Below, piece after piece: positions 26,076 through 35,296 of a stretch of 64,000 nt of DNA (position 1 is its first letter; each line of letters opens with the position of its first letter). The DNA is from Sphingobacterium sp. ML3W. GTDB taxonomy: Bacteria > Bacteroidota > Bacteroidia > Sphingobacteriales > Sphingobacteriaceae. The DNA is taken from contig NZ_CP107036.1 in the NCBI RefSeq assembly GCF_029542085.1, forward strand, positions 248,001-312,000, read 5' to 3'. The notes below the pieces were generated by a model. That model saw only the letters and a list, made by a program, of their open reading frames with translations. It had not been told where the DNA came from and did no database searches. Made by a program: the position numbers and the translations under genes.

Positions 26076-26855
26076 ATGTCCTTATCCTATCTATATCAAT
26101 TCGAAAATCAGAGAAGCCCTTTTTGGGCTTTTGCTATCCACGATGGTCATCATATCGATTCGGATTTAGAACCGTATTTGCATATTTCTCCCGAAGATCG
26201 CTTACGTGAGGAGGATCCATATACGGCAATTTTGGCAGAATTGCCCTTTAACCGCTTTGTTTGTGGCACATCGAGGTTTCAATTGGATTTAAATAGGAAT
26301 AAGGAGGGAGCCATCTATCTGACGCCCGAACAGTCCTGGGGAATTCAGGTCTGGAGGACAGATTTACCACAACATATAAAAGATCAACTGTACGAATCTT
26401 ATGACATGTTGTACCGCAAAATAACGCAGCAGATTCAAAACACCATTGACCGCTATGGTTATTTTGTTGTTTATGATATTCATAGTTATAATGCATTCCG
26501 AGATGGACCGTCGACTATGATCGACAAAGTAAACAATCCACAGATTAATATTGGAACAGCAAACAACCACAGCAAATGGCAGGAATTGACAAGCTCATTT
26601 ATGGATGTACTTCGTACTGGTAATGATGGGCAGGCTTATGATGTACGTGAGAATGTTAAATTTAAGGGCGGCTTTTTGTCATCTTATTTAAATGAGCAAT
26701 TCGGCGATAAGGGTTGTGTTTTCTCTATTGAGTTTCGCAAGGACTTTATGAATGAATGGACAGGAGAGGTCTACCCTCAAAAGTTACAGGAATATAAGCA
26801 ACTTTTAATGCAAAGCATTGAGACCCTCGAATCTTATTTTGCCTATGAAAGATAA
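26076..26855 (+). CDS. N-formylglutamate amidohydrolase-like protein
   Basis: 259 residues. Motifs of the FGase (HutG-like) family are present: FAIHDGHHID (about 18-27), the SRFQLDLNR segment near 86-94, VVYDIHSYN near 132-140, and a late Glu in SIEFRKDFM. These metal-dependent hydrolases remove N-formyl or similar acyl groups from acidic amino acids. No histidine-degradation gene is nearby. Its partners are a DUF1704 peptidase (11-base overlap) and an ATP-grasp ligase, which points to modification of a peptide or peptide-like metabolite. Confidence 0.8.
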   Translation: MSLSYLYQFENQRSPFWAFAIHDGHHIDSDLEPYLHISPEDRLREEDPYTAILAELPFNRFVCGTSRFQLDLNRNKEGAIYLTPEQSWGIQVWRTDLPQHIKDQLYESYDMLYRKITQQIQNTIDRYGYFVVYDIHSYNAFRDGPSTMIDKVNNPQINIGTANNHSKWQELTSSFMDVLRTGNDGQAYDVRENVKFKGGFLSSYLNEQFGDKGCVFSIEFRKDFMNEWTGEVYPQKLQEYKQLLMQSIETLESYFAYER

Positions 26856-28677
26856 TGCGAAGCAGCTAGCGGGTATTCTAAAAAAAATCAAGAATAAGGA
26901 GGTTTTTCATATTCAGATACCACCAAAAAATAAAATGGTATTCAATCAGGTGGTACCTTATTTATTTTTGTATCGACAGTTTTTTAGTCCAGATCCGATG
27001 CTAGCGGAATTGGTAAAATCCGAACCTGCATATTTTAAGGTGAAAGATCCGGAAATGAATGTATCGGACTGGATCGCACCAATACTTAATCAGTTCGTCG
27101 AAGAATTTGGTGCCTGTCTTATCATAGAAGCTTGGACCGCAAGCCAGGGACAAGAGGAAGATATTCAGATTCATATTGCCCGGAAAAATGTACAATCCAT
27201 TGCACAATATCTCGGAAAGCAATTGGAGACGGAGGAATCTATTGCTAAAGTCGAAATTGTGACCGACTCAAAAACCAATGCGACACAGAGTCTCTCTCCG
27301 GCGAGCATACAATTGGATAAATTAAATAGCAATATCTTGTATATGGGATTAGAAATCAAACCGAAGTATCTGCTGGGGGCCAACCAGCAAATACTTCCCA
27401 TTGATCTTCGCCATTTTCGTGAGGCTATATCCCGAAGTTTATCTAAAACATTTTTTGAGTTTATTCGCATACATACCTTGTCAAAACCAACATCATTTAA
27501 AATTAGTCATCCCAAAAAGATGCTCCCTTTGGCCTGGGAAATTGACCAGAAATTGGCACGCGAAAGTCAACGGTTTGATTTTCTGCTGTTGGTGACACCG
27601 ACAAATTCCTACGACGCCTGGCTACAATTCAAAAAGGGGAATTATCGTAAGGTTCCTGTTTTTCATTATAGGCCCATGCCGATTGATCCCGATATTATTA
27701 AACGCAATCTCTATAATTTACATATTGAAGACCTTTATGACCCTTCCATCGCTTATTTGTTTCGGGATAAACGCAAAGAGCTTGATCAGATGATGAGCAT
27801 GCTGAGCGAACGGGGAAAAGAGGGATTTTTACTCGGCAGCATGCAGGTGTTTGGTACCGTCAACGAAAAGCTGTTGGAAAAAGCGCAAGCCATATTAACA
27901 ATTACAGCGACGGACAGAGAACATCGTACAAAGGAAGAGGATATCGTCTATGCAGAAGAGTTTGCGAAACTAGCACAGGAAGAACTGGATTATTTAAAAA
28001 GCCAGGATCCTAATTTTGGTACGACTGTACGGCTTCGGGATGATATCTATGGAGTGATGGTGAATCAAGGGGTCTTAAATATCAGTAAACAATATAGTCT
28101 ACCCCGACATCGGGTACAGGCATTGATCCAGCATGAAGTTGGGACACATATCGTTACCTACTATAATGGCAAACAACAGCCCTTCAGTCTTTTTAGGTTA
28201 GGAGTTCCAGGGTATGAGAAGCTTCAGGAGGGGTTGGCTGTACTCGCCGAGTACTTGGTTGGTGGCTTGACGAATAATCGATTACGCATATTAGCCGGTA
28301 GGGTGGTAGCGGTATATCACATGCAACAGGGAAACACTTTTTTAGATACATTCGCGCTGTTGGTAGATAAATATCAGTTTCTGCCAGAAACGGCTTTTCA
28401 GATGACCATGCGTGTTTTTAGAAGCGGAGGGCTTACGAAAGATGCCTTATACCTCAGTGGTTTGATCGAATTGATAAATTATATAAAAAGTGGTCGGGAT
28501 CTCACCTTGCTGACTATGGGCAAGATCAGGGAAGATTATATCCCAATAGTCGAAGAATTAATGCTTAAGGGTGTATTGAATGCACCGGTGTTAACACCCA
28601 AATACTTGACCTCACCCTATAAAGATGTATTAACCAACCTCAAGAAAAGTAAAGGAATATTTCAGATGATACAATAA
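26845..28677 (+). CDS. DUF1704 (QEGLA-motif) metallopeptidase-like protein
   Basis: 610 residues from the ATG at 26845; the frame opens nine codons earlier, inside the upstream gene. The zinc-peptidase-like core is QHEVGTHIVTYYNG (His430, Glu431, His435) followed by the family signature QEGLAVLAEYL (461-471). DUF1704 proteins are sometimes called flavohemoglobin expression-modulating QEGLA motif proteins. The same domain includes the eukaryotic tubulin detyrosinase MATCAP, so carboxypeptidase activity is likely. It overlaps the FGase-like gene by 11 bases, and the ATP-grasp gene starts 13 bases after it. Confidence 0.85.
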   Translation: MKDNAKQLAGILKKIKNKEVFHIQIPPKNKMVFNQVVPYLFLYRQFFSPDPMLAELVKSEPAYFKVKDPEMNVSDWIAPILNQFVEEFGACLIIEAWTASQGQEEDIQIHIARKNVQSIAQYLGKQLETEESIAKVEIVTDSKTNATQSLSPASIQLDKLNSNILYMGLEIKPKYLLGANQQILPIDLRHFREAISRSLSKTFFEFIRIHTLSKPTSFKISHPKKMLPLAWEIDQKLARESQRFDFLLLVTPTNSYDAWLQFKKGNYRKVPVFHYRPMPIDPDIIKRNLYNLHIEDLYDPSIAYLFRDKRKELDQMMSMLSERGKEGFLLGSMQVFGTVNEKLLEKAQAILTITATDREHRTKEEDIVYAEEFAKLAQEELDYLKSQDPNFGTTVRLRDDIYGVMVNQGVLNISKQYSLPRHRVQALIQHEVGTHIVTYYNGKQQPFSLFRLGVPGYEKLQEGLAVLAEYLVGGLTNNRLRILAGRVVAVYHMQQGNTFLDTFALLVDKYQFLPETAFQMTMRVFRSGGLTKDALYLSGLIELINYIKSGRDLTLLTMGKIREDYIPIVEELMLKGVLNAPVLTPKYLTSPYKDVLTNLKKSKGIFQMIQ

Positions 28678-28690
28678 TTAACGACACTAT

Positions 28691-29704
28691 ATGAAGATAG
28701 CATTTGTTATTAATCAGACACATAAAGAAACTGAACGTTTCACAACAACCCTGCTCGCATTGAAGGCACATCAGCTAGGGCATGCAATTTATTACATCGG
28801 ACTGGCCGATTTTTATTATGAATCTGCCCATATTGCCGCCCATGTGCGTGAGGTACTTCCTACACAACAGATTACCTCTGCAAAACAGTTGATGGAGGTG
28901 TTGAGAGCTACAGCAAAGACAAAAATGGAATTGGAGAAGATGGATGTGATTTGGCTTAGATTCGATCCTGTTTTGGATATGGTGAATAGACCCTGGGCAG
29001 CTTCATCCGCGCTGCAGTTCGCCTCCTTATTAAAAGAAAAAGGTGTACAGGTCATTAACGATCCAGATAGTTTGGGCCGGGCAAGTAATAAATTGTATCT
29101 CGAGGGGTTTGACGAGTCTATCCGACCCAAAACAATTGTAACCAGAAATTATGCTGATGTTGTCGAGTTTTTTGAGCAGCAAAATAAACTGATTATTTTA
29201 AAACCTTTAAAGGGGTCTGGTGGGAAAAATGTGTTTTTGATTAATAAAGATAATCAACAGAATCTAAAGCAAACGGTGGAGGCGATTGCCAGGGATGGCT
29301 ATGTGATTGGACAGGAGTATCTGCCCGAAGCAGCTGCCGGTGATATCCGTTTTTTTCTGTTGAATGGTGAACCCGTCTCCATCAATGGAAAATATGCTGC
29401 TGTTCATCGTGTTCAGCAGGGGAATGAGATCCGGAGCAATGTACATCAAGGGGCAAAAACTCAAGCCGCGATAATCTCGCCGGAGCTGCTACTTATGGTT
29501 GATAAAATCAAAGACAAATTGATACAGGATGGAATGTATTTTGTTGGTTTGGATATCGTGGGCGATCGTATTATGGAAATTAATGTTTTTAGTCCGGGAG
29601 CTTTATGCCAAACAGAAGAGATTGTAAAAGAAGACTTTTCCGCATTGATTATCAAAAATCTTGAAGAAAAAATAGGATCTGCTAGAAATTCATCGGGTGT
29701 ATAG
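28691..29704 (+). CDS. ATP-grasp ligase, glutathione synthase-like
   Basis: 337 residues. An N-terminal GshB-like domain (MKIAFVINQTHKETERFTTT) and a linker with the DPDSLGRASNKLYLEGF region lead into the ATP-grasp fold: IILKPLKGSGGKNVFLI, a Glu/Arg-rich metal site around GQEYLPEAAAGDIRFFLLNG, and EINVFSPG near the end. It would join an amino acid or peptide to an amine using ATP. With the FGase-like hydrolase and DUF1704 peptidase it completes an operon predicted to make and trim a small peptide. It is probably not a true glutathione synthase, as no gshA is nearby. Confidence 0.82.
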   Translation: MKIAFVINQTHKETERFTTTLLALKAHQLGHAIYYIGLADFYYESAHIAAHVREVLPTQQITSAKQLMEVLRATAKTKMELEKMDVIWLRFDPVLDMVNRPWAASSALQFASLLKEKGVQVINDPDSLGRASNKLYLEGFDESIRPKTIVTRNYADVVEFFEQQNKLIILKPLKGSGGKNVFLINKDNQQNLKQTVEAIARDGYVIGQEYLPEAAAGDIRFFLLNGEPVSINGKYAAVHRVQQGNEIRSNVHQGAKTQAAIISPELLLMVDKIKDKLIQDGMYFVGLDIVGDRIMEINVFSPGALCQTEEIVKEDFSALIIKNLEEKIGSARNSSGV

Positions 29705-29947
29705 TAAGGCGGTTATATGTAATTGGTTTTATAATAAGGGGGCAAAGATCAATAATTGAATGGGCTGTCTAAAAGCATTCATAATCCTGAAAACTATGTT
29801 GTTTTTAGCGTCATTTGAAATCTCTTGGCGGTAATTAGGATTGTTGTAATAGGAAACTGACAAAACGCGGGATTGATGAAAATTATGAGTTTGAGATGAA
29901 TCAAGGCATTTAAATTCTTGTTAATTTTAAGAAAATATAAAAATACG

Positions 29948-30931
29948 ATGTTTATTATTGATTCGCCTTCACATGATGCCTATTTCAATATTGCTTCTGA
30001 GGAATACCTGCTCACGAAATATCCTAAAGAACCCATTTTCTTATTGTACATGAATGATCCGTCAATTATTATCGGTAAATTTCAGAATACTTTGGCTGAA
30101 ATTAACCTTGATTATGTAAATGATAATAAGATTAAGGTCGTTAGGAGAATGTCTGGCGGTGGTGCCGTATATCATGATTTAGGGAATCTCAATTTCTCCT
30201 TCCACACCCTATTGGGAAATCTCGATTTTATGGATTTTTCTACTTTCACGCAACCCATTGTTTCTGTTTTGAACAAATTGAATATTCCGGCAAAACTGGA
30301 GGGAAGAAATGACCTGTTGGTGGATGGAAAGAAGTTTAGTGGAAATGCTAAGCTCGCAAAAAATGGTAAAATGGTTCAGCACGGTACTATTTTAATTGAT
30401 TCACAGATGCAGATTTTGAGTGATGCATTGAAGGTAAACCCGCTTAAATTTGTCGATAAAGCTGTCAAGTCCAACCGTGCCAGAGTAACAAATCTGATCG
30501 GTTATCTACCTCAGGGTTTTACAACGGTAAAATTTAAGGAACTCTTGATCGCAGAGATGCAGCGTGAAAATCCGGATGCGAAGGTCATTCATTTCTCTGC
30601 AACTGATATCCAGAATATCGAACATCTGGTGAAGGAAAAATATGAAACCTGGGACTGGAATTTCGGTTTCTCTCCGAATTATAATTTTAAAAAGGCAATC
30701 AAGATACCCGCCGGTTTTATAGAATTACATTTAGATGTACATAAAGGTTATATTGAGCATGCCAAGATTTTCGGGGATTTTTTTGCTTCTGAATCTATTC
30801 ATGAACTGGAGCAACTATTGGTTGGAAAAAAACATCAATTGGAAGAAATCAGGCTGCTGTTGGAAGCCATAGATCTAACTTCGTATTTTGGAAAAGTTGA
30901 TGTTGCTGAAATTTTGGAGCTATTTAAATAA
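29948..30931 (+). CDS. lplA: Lipoate--protein ligase
   Basis: 327 residues from the ATG at 29948 (MFIIDSPSHDAYFNIASEEY); an earlier in-frame ATG at 29918 adds ten unlikely residues. Family motifs: RRMSGGGAVYHDLGNLNFSF (substrate loop) and DGKKFSGNAKLAKNGKMVQHGTIL (the catalytic Lys region). The C-terminal accessory domain is present. It attaches scavenged lipoate to E2 subunits of 2-oxoacid dehydrogenases and to GcvH. The methyltransferase gene follows 42 bases later. Confidence 0.92.
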   Translation: MFIIDSPSHDAYFNIASEEYLLTKYPKEPIFLLYMNDPSIIIGKFQNTLAEINLDYVNDNKIKVVRRMSGGGAVYHDLGNLNFSFHTLLGNLDFMDFSTFTQPIVSVLNKLNIPAKLEGRNDLLVDGKKFSGNAKLAKNGKMVQHGTILIDSQMQILSDALKVNPLKFVDKAVKSNRARVTNLIGYLPQGFTTVKFKELLIAEMQRENPDAKVIHFSATDIQNIEHLVKEKYETWDWNFGFSPNYNFKKAIKIPAGFIELHLDVHKGYIEHAKIFGDFFASESIHELEQLLVGKKHQLEEIRLLLEAIDLTSYFGKVDVAEILELFK

Positions 30932-30973
30932 CAAATGTTCTATTATCCCATTGGGATTTAAATAAAAAATATT

Positions 30974-31741
30974 ATGCCTTGGAATCCAGTTGTATATAAT
31001 CAGTTTAAAGACATTCGTTTCAAACCCTTTTTTGATCTATCTGAATTAATAGCTTCTGAAGCAATGATGAAAGCAGTGGATCTCGGATGTGGAACCGGTG
31101 AGCAAACAGCTATTTTGAGCGATAAATTTCCACAAGCTACATTTCTCGGAATAGATGCATCTCCGGAAATGCTATCGATGAGTCGTAAACTTGAACATGA
31201 ACACCTGAAATTTGAAAATAGTAGTGTTGAAAAATTTCTGAAGACAGCGGGTTCATGGGATTTGATATTCAGTAATGCGGCATTGCAATGGCTGGATGAT
31301 CACCAAATGCTTTTTCCGCATCTCATTTCCAAATTGAGTAGCGGCGGACAATTGGCAATTCAGATGCCTTACCAGCCAGAAAATGTCTTAAATAAATTGC
31401 TATTTGAGCTGGCTGGTGAAGAACCTTACCGAAGTTATTTGGATGGTTGGAATAGGGCTTCATCGGTGCTAAGTATAGATGACTATGCACAGATTTTATT
31501 TCATGCAGGCTTGGAGGAATTGGATCTTTCGCTTCGTATATACCCAATTATTGCCGCGGAAGTGGATGTACTTTATAACTTTATTTCCGGATCGGCATTG
31601 ATCCCTTATATTGAGCGATTGGACGAAGATAAAAGACCTGCTTTCATTGAGGCTTTTAAGATACGTATTAAACAGTATTTTTCCAGATTCCCCGCGATAT
31701 ATCCGTTTAAACGTATTTTGTTGTATGGACGAAAGAGCTGA
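30974..31741 (+). CDS. tam: Trans-aconitate 2-methyltransferase-like SAM methyltransferase
   Basis: 255 residues. It starts MPWNPVVYNQFKDIRFKPFFDL, which matches the YxxFxxxRxxPxxDL opening of Tam. The SAM site is AVDLGCGTGEQTAILSDKF with LGIDASPEML, and SNAALQWLDDH follows. Tam methylates trans-aconitate, an inhibitor of aconitase. The assignment to trans-aconitate is by overall resemblance; a different small acid is possible. Confidence 0.75.
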   Translation: MPWNPVVYNQFKDIRFKPFFDLSELIASEAMMKAVDLGCGTGEQTAILSDKFPQATFLGIDASPEMLSMSRKLEHEHLKFENSSVEKFLKTAGSWDLIFSNAALQWLDDHQMLFPHLISKLSSGGQLAIQMPYQPENVLNKLLFELAGEEPYRSYLDGWNRASSVLSIDDYAQILFHAGLEELDLSLRIYPIIAAEVDVLYNFISGSALIPYIERLDEDKRPAFIEAFKIRIKQYFSRFPAIYPFKRILLYGRKS

Positions 31742-31762
31742 CATCGAGCGAGGATGTTTGTG

Positions 31763-32239
31763 TTAAATGCTGATCAAATCTGACCAGATCGCTTTGGTCA
31801 TCGTTGCTAAATCGTTGGGATTTAATATCATTTGAAGGCCTCGTTTTCCCGCGCTCACAGAAATTTCTGTTTCCAATTGAGCTGCTTCCTCAATAAATGT
31901 TGGAAATAGTTTTTTCATGCCAATAGGTGAGCAGCCACCGCGGATATAGCCCGTTACAGCTAGGAGATCCTTCATAGGGAGCATTTCACAATTTTTATTA
32001 CCTGATGCTTTAGCGATCTTTTTTAAGTCAAGTTGGGCATTTCCGGGAATTACAGCAACAATGTAAGGGTCTATATTTCCTTTCAATACTAAAGTCTTAT
32101 AAAGTGTTTCAGGTAATAGACCCAATGACAAGGCAACATGTTCGGCACTGACATCATGATCATCCACCTCGTATTCTCTTAATTCATAGTTTACTTTTGC
32201 CGTATCCAACAAGCGGACTGCATTGGTTTTATGCGACAT
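31763..32239 (-). CDS. ybaK: Cys-tRNA(Pro)/Cys-tRNA(Cys) deacylase
   Basis: 158 residues of the YbaK/EbsC family: SLGLLPETLYKTLVLKG, the conserved Lys in PGNAQLDLKKIAK, and the GYIRGGCSPIGMKK loop. It hydrolyses mischarged Cys-tRNA(Pro) in trans. It lies 11 bases downstream of polX on the same strand and is likely cotranscribed. Confidence 0.9.
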   Translation of the reverse strand: MSHKTNAVRLLDTAKVNYELREYEVDDHDVSAEHVALSLGLLPETLYKTLVLKGNIDPYIVAVIPGNAQLDLKKIAKASGNKNCEMLPMKDLLAVTGYIRGGCSPIGMKKLFPTFIEEAAQLETEISVSAGKRGLQMILNPNDLATMTKAIWSDLISI

Positions 32240-32250
32240 AATAAGCTTTA

Positions 32251-33912
32251 TTAAGATCTACGATTGGAAAAATAGTTTGTAATATCTGTCAAGGAGTATG
32301 TATTCAGACAATTTTTTGCTTCCAGGCCACCTTTCTGTGCAACAAAAATACCATACTGCATGTCCAGTAGACCCTCAGTGCGATGCGCATCGGGGTTAAT
32401 GGATAACAATACACCTTTTTCCACAGCATAGCGATGCCATCTCCAATCTAAATCTAGCCTTAAAGGATTTGCATTAATTTCAATGACGACCTTATTCGCG
32501 GCGCAGGCATCAATTATTTTTTTAAAGTCGAGTGGATAGCCCGATCTACTTAATAAAAGACGGCCCGTTGGATGTCCCAAAATTGTTGTATATGGGTTTT
32601 CAATTGCTTTAATCAATCTGGCGGTTGCTTTTTCCTCATCCATCTTTAAGTTGGAGTGAACAGAGGCGACAACAAAGTCAAATTGTGCTAGTACCTCATC
32701 GGGGTAGTCCAGTGATCCGTCGCTTAGAATATCGGATTCTATCCCTTTAAAGATTTTAAAAGGTGCTAGTTTTTCATTTAAGCTGGCAATTTCTTTCCAT
32801 TGCTCTTCCAATCTTTCGATGGAAAGACCATTTGCATAAACAGCCGTTCTGGAGTGATCACATATTCCGAGATATTCGAGACCTAATGCATCTTTACAAT
32901 AAAGAGCCATTTGCTCCAAGGTATGCACACCATCACTATAAGTTGAGTGGTTGTGCAATGTCCCTTTGAGATCTTTAAATTGGATTAATTGAGTTAAAGT
33001 ATGGTTCTGGGCGCGTTCAATTTCGTCAAGACCCTCGCGCAATTCAGGTTCAATATAATCAAGCCTTAAGTTACGATAGATAGCTTCTTCACTGGAAAGT
33101 GAAGGTAAGTCAGGAAGAATATTGAATAAGAGATCCAAGTGTGCGGTCGATCCTGTACTGAGAATAAGGTCTCGATAAAAATCATTGATATTCGTACTGA
33201 AAACCTTGAATGTAAAACCTAATTCATCGGTAATTTCCAGTGAATTCTCTGTTTTCTCCACCAATGTATAATCACCTAGGAATTTCTCCACCGCTTCTAT
33301 ACTTTCGGAAATGAGTAGATCTACTGTGCTTAACACCTCGCATTTTCTTCTAAAATCTCCGGTAAAGGATAGGAGAGACGAGGGGAAATGTGTTTTTAAA
33401 ATAGCGTAAAATGTATCAGCTTGGGACAATACTTTGGCGTATAGGAACCACCCCTGATTGGATATCGAAAATTCGATGGACTTCTTTATTTCTTCCTGCG
33501 TTTTTAAGCCAAATCCTTTAGCTTCAACTAGACGGTTTTCATTGCAGGCATACAGTAGTTCGCCTACACTTTCAATCCCAAGTTCTTGCCAGATAATCTG
33601 AACCTTTTTTGGACCAAGACCCTTTATGGTTAACATTTCAACAACTCCTGATGGAGTATTCGCCAATAGGACCTGGAGTTCCTTAAACGTTCCGGTTTGT
33701 GCGACCTCTTTCGCTTTTTCGGCGGTACTTTTTCCCATGCCTGGCTGTGCGCTCAATTCTTCAAGCGAGGCGTCATCGATACGAAAGGGCAATTTGTCCA
33801 ATTTAAAAGATGCACTAGCCATAGCCTTTGTTCGGAATGGATTTTCGTTGTGAAGTTCCATTAATTGGCTACACAATTTAAAAATTTTAGAGATCGCTTT
33901 ATTGTCCATCAT
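32251..33912 (-). CDS. polX: PolX-family protein with PHP domain; polymerase site altered
   Basis: 553 residues in the usual PolX order: helix-hairpin-helix repeats (45-145, including PGMGKSTAEKA and IKGLGPKKVQIIWQELGI), a family X nucleotidyltransferase domain (150-300), and a C-terminal PHP nuclease domain. The PHP metal ligands look intact (His320, His322, Asp327, DHS at 352-354, VASVHSN, GHPTGR, PDAH). In the polymerase domain the expected DxD after the GS(F/Y)RR motif reads TVD (Thr196, Asp198), and GS is GD. One catalytic Asp is missing, while Asp260 (HLD) is kept. The polymerase activity may be weak or lost, with nuclease activity retained. Confidence 0.85.
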   Translation of the reverse strand: MMDNKAISKIFKLCSQLMELHNENPFRTKAMASASFKLDKLPFRIDDASLEELSAQPGMGKSTAEKAKEVAQTGTFKELQVLLANTPSGVVEMLTIKGLGPKKVQIIWQELGIESVGELLYACNENRLVEAKGFGLKTQEEIKKSIEFSISNQGWFLYAKVLSQADTFYAILKTHFPSSLLSFTGDFRRKCEVLSTVDLLISESIEAVEKFLGDYTLVEKTENSLEITDELGFTFKVFSTNINDFYRDLILSTGSTAHLDLLFNILPDLPSLSSEEAIYRNLRLDYIEPELREGLDEIERAQNHTLTQLIQFKDLKGTLHNHSTYSDGVHTLEQMALYCKDALGLEYLGICDHSRTAVYANGLSIERLEEQWKEIASLNEKLAPFKIFKGIESDILSDGSLDYPDEVLAQFDFVVASVHSNLKMDEEKATARLIKAIENPYTTILGHPTGRLLLSRSGYPLDFKKIIDACAANKVVIEINANPLRLDLDWRWHRYAVEKGVLLSINPDAHRTEGLLDMQYGIFVAQKGGLEAKNCLNTYSLTDITNYFSNRRS

Positions 33913-34168
33913 TGTCGGTGAGTTGTTAGGCTACAAATATCCTAAATTTTGAGCCAAAATACCAACCAAGTCGATAATATAATGCCGTTAAATAATGTGA
34001 AAAAGATGATTTTTGTCGAAATCATTCACTGTTTTTTATAATTAACAACAAAGTGACAAATGACAGCCCGCGTAACCGGGTATTTTGGCTAAGTTTGCCG
34101 TTTTTGGGTGTTGAAATCGATAAGGTTTATCGTGTTTTCTGAAAATATCCGACAACAATAGGAATGTT

Positions 34169-35293
34169 ATGATAGCAGATATAAATGACAAAGAAGTAAG
34201 TGGTCTCTACAAGACAGGTATTATTCAACAGACGGCCTATTGGTCTGCTGTGAAAAAGATGCAGGGGATAGAATCGAAGGCTTTTAATTTCAAATCGAAG
34301 CACTCTGATCTTTATATCGGAGTGGAAGACGATACCTATTTTGTAGGGGATCTATTGATTATTATTCAGGCAGTGGATCATGAGCATAGCATCGCGTATG
34401 TACCATATGGTCCTGAAATAGAACCATCAGAAGAAAATCAAGGGTCGTTTTTAGAGCAGCTTTCGGAGAGTTTACGTTCTTACTTGCCGCCCAATTGTAT
34501 TATGATACGATATGATCTGTCCTGGGAATCCCATTGGGCAAAAGATGATGACTGTTATGACCTCTACGGCAATTGGTTAGGCGTTCCTGAAAAACGTATT
34601 CAGGAAATGCGCTTTAATTTTAATACTGAAAATTGGAATTTTCATAAAGCGAATACAGATATTCTTCCCTCTAATACCATTTTTATGAACCTTAGAAAAG
34701 AGAAAGATCTTCTGTTGGCCAATATGAAATCAAAGACGCGTTACAATATTCATTTGGCTGAAAGGAAAGGCGTAAAGGTTCGTTCTCTTGGTTTAGAGAG
34801 CCTGGAGATCTGGTATGAGTTATATCGGCAGACTGCGCTTCGTAATAATTTTTTCTTGCATGATATCAACTATTTCAAGATTGTACTATCTGCCAAGGCA
34901 AATGATACTTTGTCTCCAGCAGATGTTTACTTACTGGTTGCCGAGGTGGACAATCAACCTTTGGCTGCAATGTTTCTAGTAATTGCTGCAAATCGGGGAA
35001 CCTATCTTTATGGTGCTTCTGCTTCCGAGAATCGCAATTATATGGCTACTTATGCCTTGCAATGGCGTGCCATGCAGATAGCAAAGGAGAAAGGCTGTGC
35101 GGAATATGATTTCTTTGGCGTATCACCCCAGGCAGATCCTTCACATCCATTATACGGACTTTATAGATTTAAAACGGGTTTTGGTGGTGAGATCTATCAT
35201 CGAATGGGCTGTTGGGATTATCCATTAGATAATGAGAAGTATCGGTATTATGCCTCCATGGAGTTTAAAAATCAAAGTTATCATTTGAGTTAA
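34169..35293 (+). CDS. FemAB/FemX-like peptidyltransferase
   Basis: 374 residues with the double GNAT-like fold of FemABX proteins. QQTAYWSAVKK lies near the start, AYVPYGPEIEP, then NTIFMNLRKEKDLLLANMKSKTRYNI (shown in part) and the end YGLYRFKTGFGGE are diagnostic. These enzymes use aminoacyl-tRNA to add residues to the peptidoglycan stem or similar acceptors. A TAAGTTTG box at 34090-34097 is a possible -7 element. The stop is only three bases from the stop of the convergent barrel gene. Confidence 0.85.
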   Translation: MIADINDKEVSGLYKTGIIQQTAYWSAVKKMQGIESKAFNFKSKHSDLYIGVEDDTYFVGDLLIIIQAVDHEHSIAYVPYGPEIEPSEENQGSFLEQLSESLRSYLPPNCIMIRYDLSWESHWAKDDDCYDLYGNWLGVPEKRIQEMRFNFNTENWNFHKANTDILPSNTIFMNLRKEKDLLLANMKSKTRYNIHLAERKGVKVRSLGLESLEIWYELYRQTALRNNFFLHDINYFKIVLSAKANDTLSPADVYLLVAEVDNQPLAAMFLVIAANRGTYLYGASASENRNYMATYALQWRAMQIAKEKGCAEYDFFGVSPQADPSHPLYGLYRFKTGFGGEIYHRMGCWDYPLDNEKYRYYASMEFKNQSYHLS

Positions 35294-35296
35294 GTG

